Of a DNA stretch of 7,594 bases, positions 6,508-7,594 are shown in pieces. Position 1 is the stretch's first letter, and each line of letters starts with the position of its first letter. A program made the position numbers and the translations under genes. The notes below the pieces were generated by a model that was not told the origin of the DNA, made no database searches, and saw nothing but the letters and a program-made list of their open reading frames with translations. The DNA comes from Sutterellaceae bacterium (GTDB lineage: Bacteria > Pseudomonadota > Gammaproteobacteria > Burkholderiales > Burkholderiaceae_F): the NCBI GenBank assembly GCA_030531135.1, contig JAUNOJ010000076.1, positions 1 to 7,594 of the forward strand. Direction: 5' to 3'.

Positions 6508-7497
6508 ATGACTCAGAATACCTCTCTTAAACAGGCTGCCATGATGGCTTTGGCCCCGATTGCAGCCGACATGCAAGAAGTCGAGCGCGTCATTTCCGAA
6601 GAAATGGCCAGCGCCGTCGGACACGTCGAAGAAATCGCCCGCTACATCACATCCGCCGGCGGCAAGCGCATGCGCCCGGCTTTGTTGATTTTGATGGCGC
6701 GTGCCATGGGAGCCGAACCCAAACTCGCCGCCTATCTCGGTGCCGTGATTGAAATTTTGCATACCGCTACGCTCATGCACGACGACGTGGTCGACGAAGG
6801 CAAAATGCGCCGCGGTCGCGAAACGGCCAATGCCCGTTGGGGCAACGGCCAGGCCGTGTTGGTGGGCGACTTCCTGTACACGCGCTCGTTTCAAATGATG
6901 ATTCGAGCCGGCAATCTCAAGGTCATGCAGGCCTTGGCCGATGCCGCCAACCGTTTAAGCGAGGGCGAAGTGCTGCAGATGCAAAATGCGCACGACCCCG
7001 ACACGGACGAAGCCAAGTACTTTGCCGTGATCGAACGCAAGACGGCGTGCCTGTTTGAAGCTGCTGCACACATGGCCGCCGCCATTGCCGAGGCTGCCCC
7101 CGAACAGGAAAATGCTTGCGCGCAATACGCTTTGCACCTTGGAAACGCCTTTCAGATTGCCGACGACATTCTCGACTACAACGGCGAGGCTGCCGCCATC
7201 GGCAAGAACCTCGGTGCCGACTTGCGCGAAGGCAAGGTGACCTTGCCCGTGCTTTACGCCATGCAGTTGGCAGGTGAGGCTGATCGCGAACTCATTCGCG
7301 AAGCCATTCGCAAGGGCGACGGCGATTTCGAAGCCATCAGCCGTATTGTGATCGGTTGCGGAGCCTTACAAAAGTGTCTGGAACGCGCACAAATCGAGGT
7401 TCAACGCGGTTCCGAAGCATTAAATGCGTTACCCCCTGGACAATTTAGAGATTCTCTGATAAAATTCTTATTCTTATCAGTTCAGAGAGATCGATAA
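6508..7497 (+). CDS. ispB: Long-chain polyprenyl diphosphate synthase (octaprenyl type)
   Basis: This trans-prenyltransferase adds isopentenyl diphosphate units to farnesyl diphosphate to make the side chain of ubiquinone or menaquinone. From the ATG at 6508 it has 329 residues, against 323 in E. coli IspB. It shows GGKRMRP (51-57), the first Asp-rich motif HDDVVDE (D92, D93, D96), GDFLYTRSFQMM (120-131), a KT motif near 178, the second motif DDILD (219-223) and a terminal SVQRDR as in E. coli. Ala and Thr at positions -5 and -4 before the first Asp motif match IspB and imply a long product; the exact length is not readable. The start is uncertain: a TTG at 6469 lies in the promoter, the ATG at 6508 has no Shine-Dalgarno, and the ATG at 6541 has CAGG 5 nt before it and would give 318 residues. 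It has its own promoter, but read-through from tal and the regulator gene is possible. Confidence 0.94.
   Translation: MTQNTSLKQAAMMALAPIAADMQEVERVISEEMASAVGHVEEIARYITSAGGKRMRPALLILMARAMGAEPKLAAYLGAVIEILHTATLMHDDVVDEGKMRRGRETANARWGNGQAVLVGDFLYTRSFQMMIRAGNLKVMQALADAANRLSEGEVLQMQNAHDPDTDEAKYFAVIERKTACLFEAAAHMAAAIAEAAPEQENACAQYALHLGNAFQIADDILDYNGEAAAIGKNLGADLREGKVTLPVLYAMQLAGEADRELIREAIRKGDGDFEAISRIVIGCGALQKCLERAQIEVQRGSEALNALPPGQFRDSLIKFLFLSVQRDR
7437..7465 (+). promoter_or_regulatory. Strong promoter for tRNA-Pro inside the ispB 3' end
   Basis: TGGACA (7437-7442, 5 of 6), a 17-bp spacer and TAAAAT (7460-7465, 5 of 6) form a near-consensus sigma-70 promoter. TGA directly before the -10 gives the extended TGn motif. 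Transcription should start near 7472, about 44 nt before the tRNA. The region after the -10 is AT-rich, not the GC-rich discriminator typical of stringently controlled tRNA promoters. Confidence 0.65.
7456..7480. repeat. Inverted repeat CTGATAA-N11-TTATCAG over the tRNA promoter -10
   Basis: Exact 7-bp arms (7456-7462 and 7474-7480) enclose the -10 hexamer and the predicted start. A second dyad AGAGATTCTCT (7447-7457) fills the spacer, and TCTCTGA (7453-7459) can pair alternatively with TCAGAGA (7482-7488). All of this lies within the last codons of ispB, so it could be an operator or an mRNA 3' structure. Confidence 0.5.
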
Positions 7498-7515
7498 GGT
7501 CTTAAGAACCGATTT

Positions 7516-7592
<77 letters not shown>

Positions 7593-7594
7593 GA

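Noticed and set aside
6214..6894. Reverse-strand frames of 226 and 164 codons opposite ispB/regulator and tal (also 4837-5331)
   Set aside because: They are antisense shadows of well-supported genes with no homology or start signals.

Overview
The window holds two divergent, densely packed housekeeping gene groups from a Gram-negative bacterium. The CarB, CarA, GmhA and IspB sequences look proteobacterial, most like Betaproteobacteria. A Sutterellaceae-like or other Burkholderiales genome of moderate GC is my best guess, but this rests on remembered protein similarity and not on a search. GmhA points to a heptose-containing lipopolysaccharide outer membrane, and IspB to a long-chain isoprenoid quinone.

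Minus strand, read right to left from about 4340 to 1: carA (glutaminase subunit of carbamoyl-phosphate synthetase), then 29 bp, gmhA (sedoheptulose-7-phosphate isomerase), then 5 bp, carB (synthetase subunit). carB runs off the left edge after 836 codons, so the end of its second ATP-grasp domain and its allosteric domain are missing. The two halves of one enzyme are thus separated by an LPS-precursor gene. carA most likely starts at a TTG codon behind a strong Shine-Dalgarno sequence. Its roughly 280-nt leader contains a dyad near the predicted transcript start, an attenuator-like hairpin followed by four U residues, and a perfect 9-bp hairpin just before the Shine-Dalgarno sequence.

The 502-bp divergent region (4341-4842) contains no convincing gene. 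It holds the carA leader, candidate promoters for both directions and several inverted repeats, some sharing a TGTCG core.

Plus strand, from 4843 to the right edge: tal (transaldolase), 18 bp, a LuxR/NarL-type regulator whose receiver domain has Asn where the phosphorylated Asp should be, 48 bp containing a good promoter, ispB (long-chain polyprenyl diphosphate synthase), and a complete tRNA-Pro(CGG) with encoded CCA. The tRNA has its own strong promoter inside the 3' end of ispB.

The genes touch around sugar phosphates: GmhA consumes sedoheptulose 7-phosphate and transaldolase interconverts it, and the two are transcribed divergently. I see no mobile element, CRISPR array or obvious novel multi-gene system. 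The most unusual items are the Asp-less response regulator, the placement of gmhA inside carAB, and the structured carA leader.
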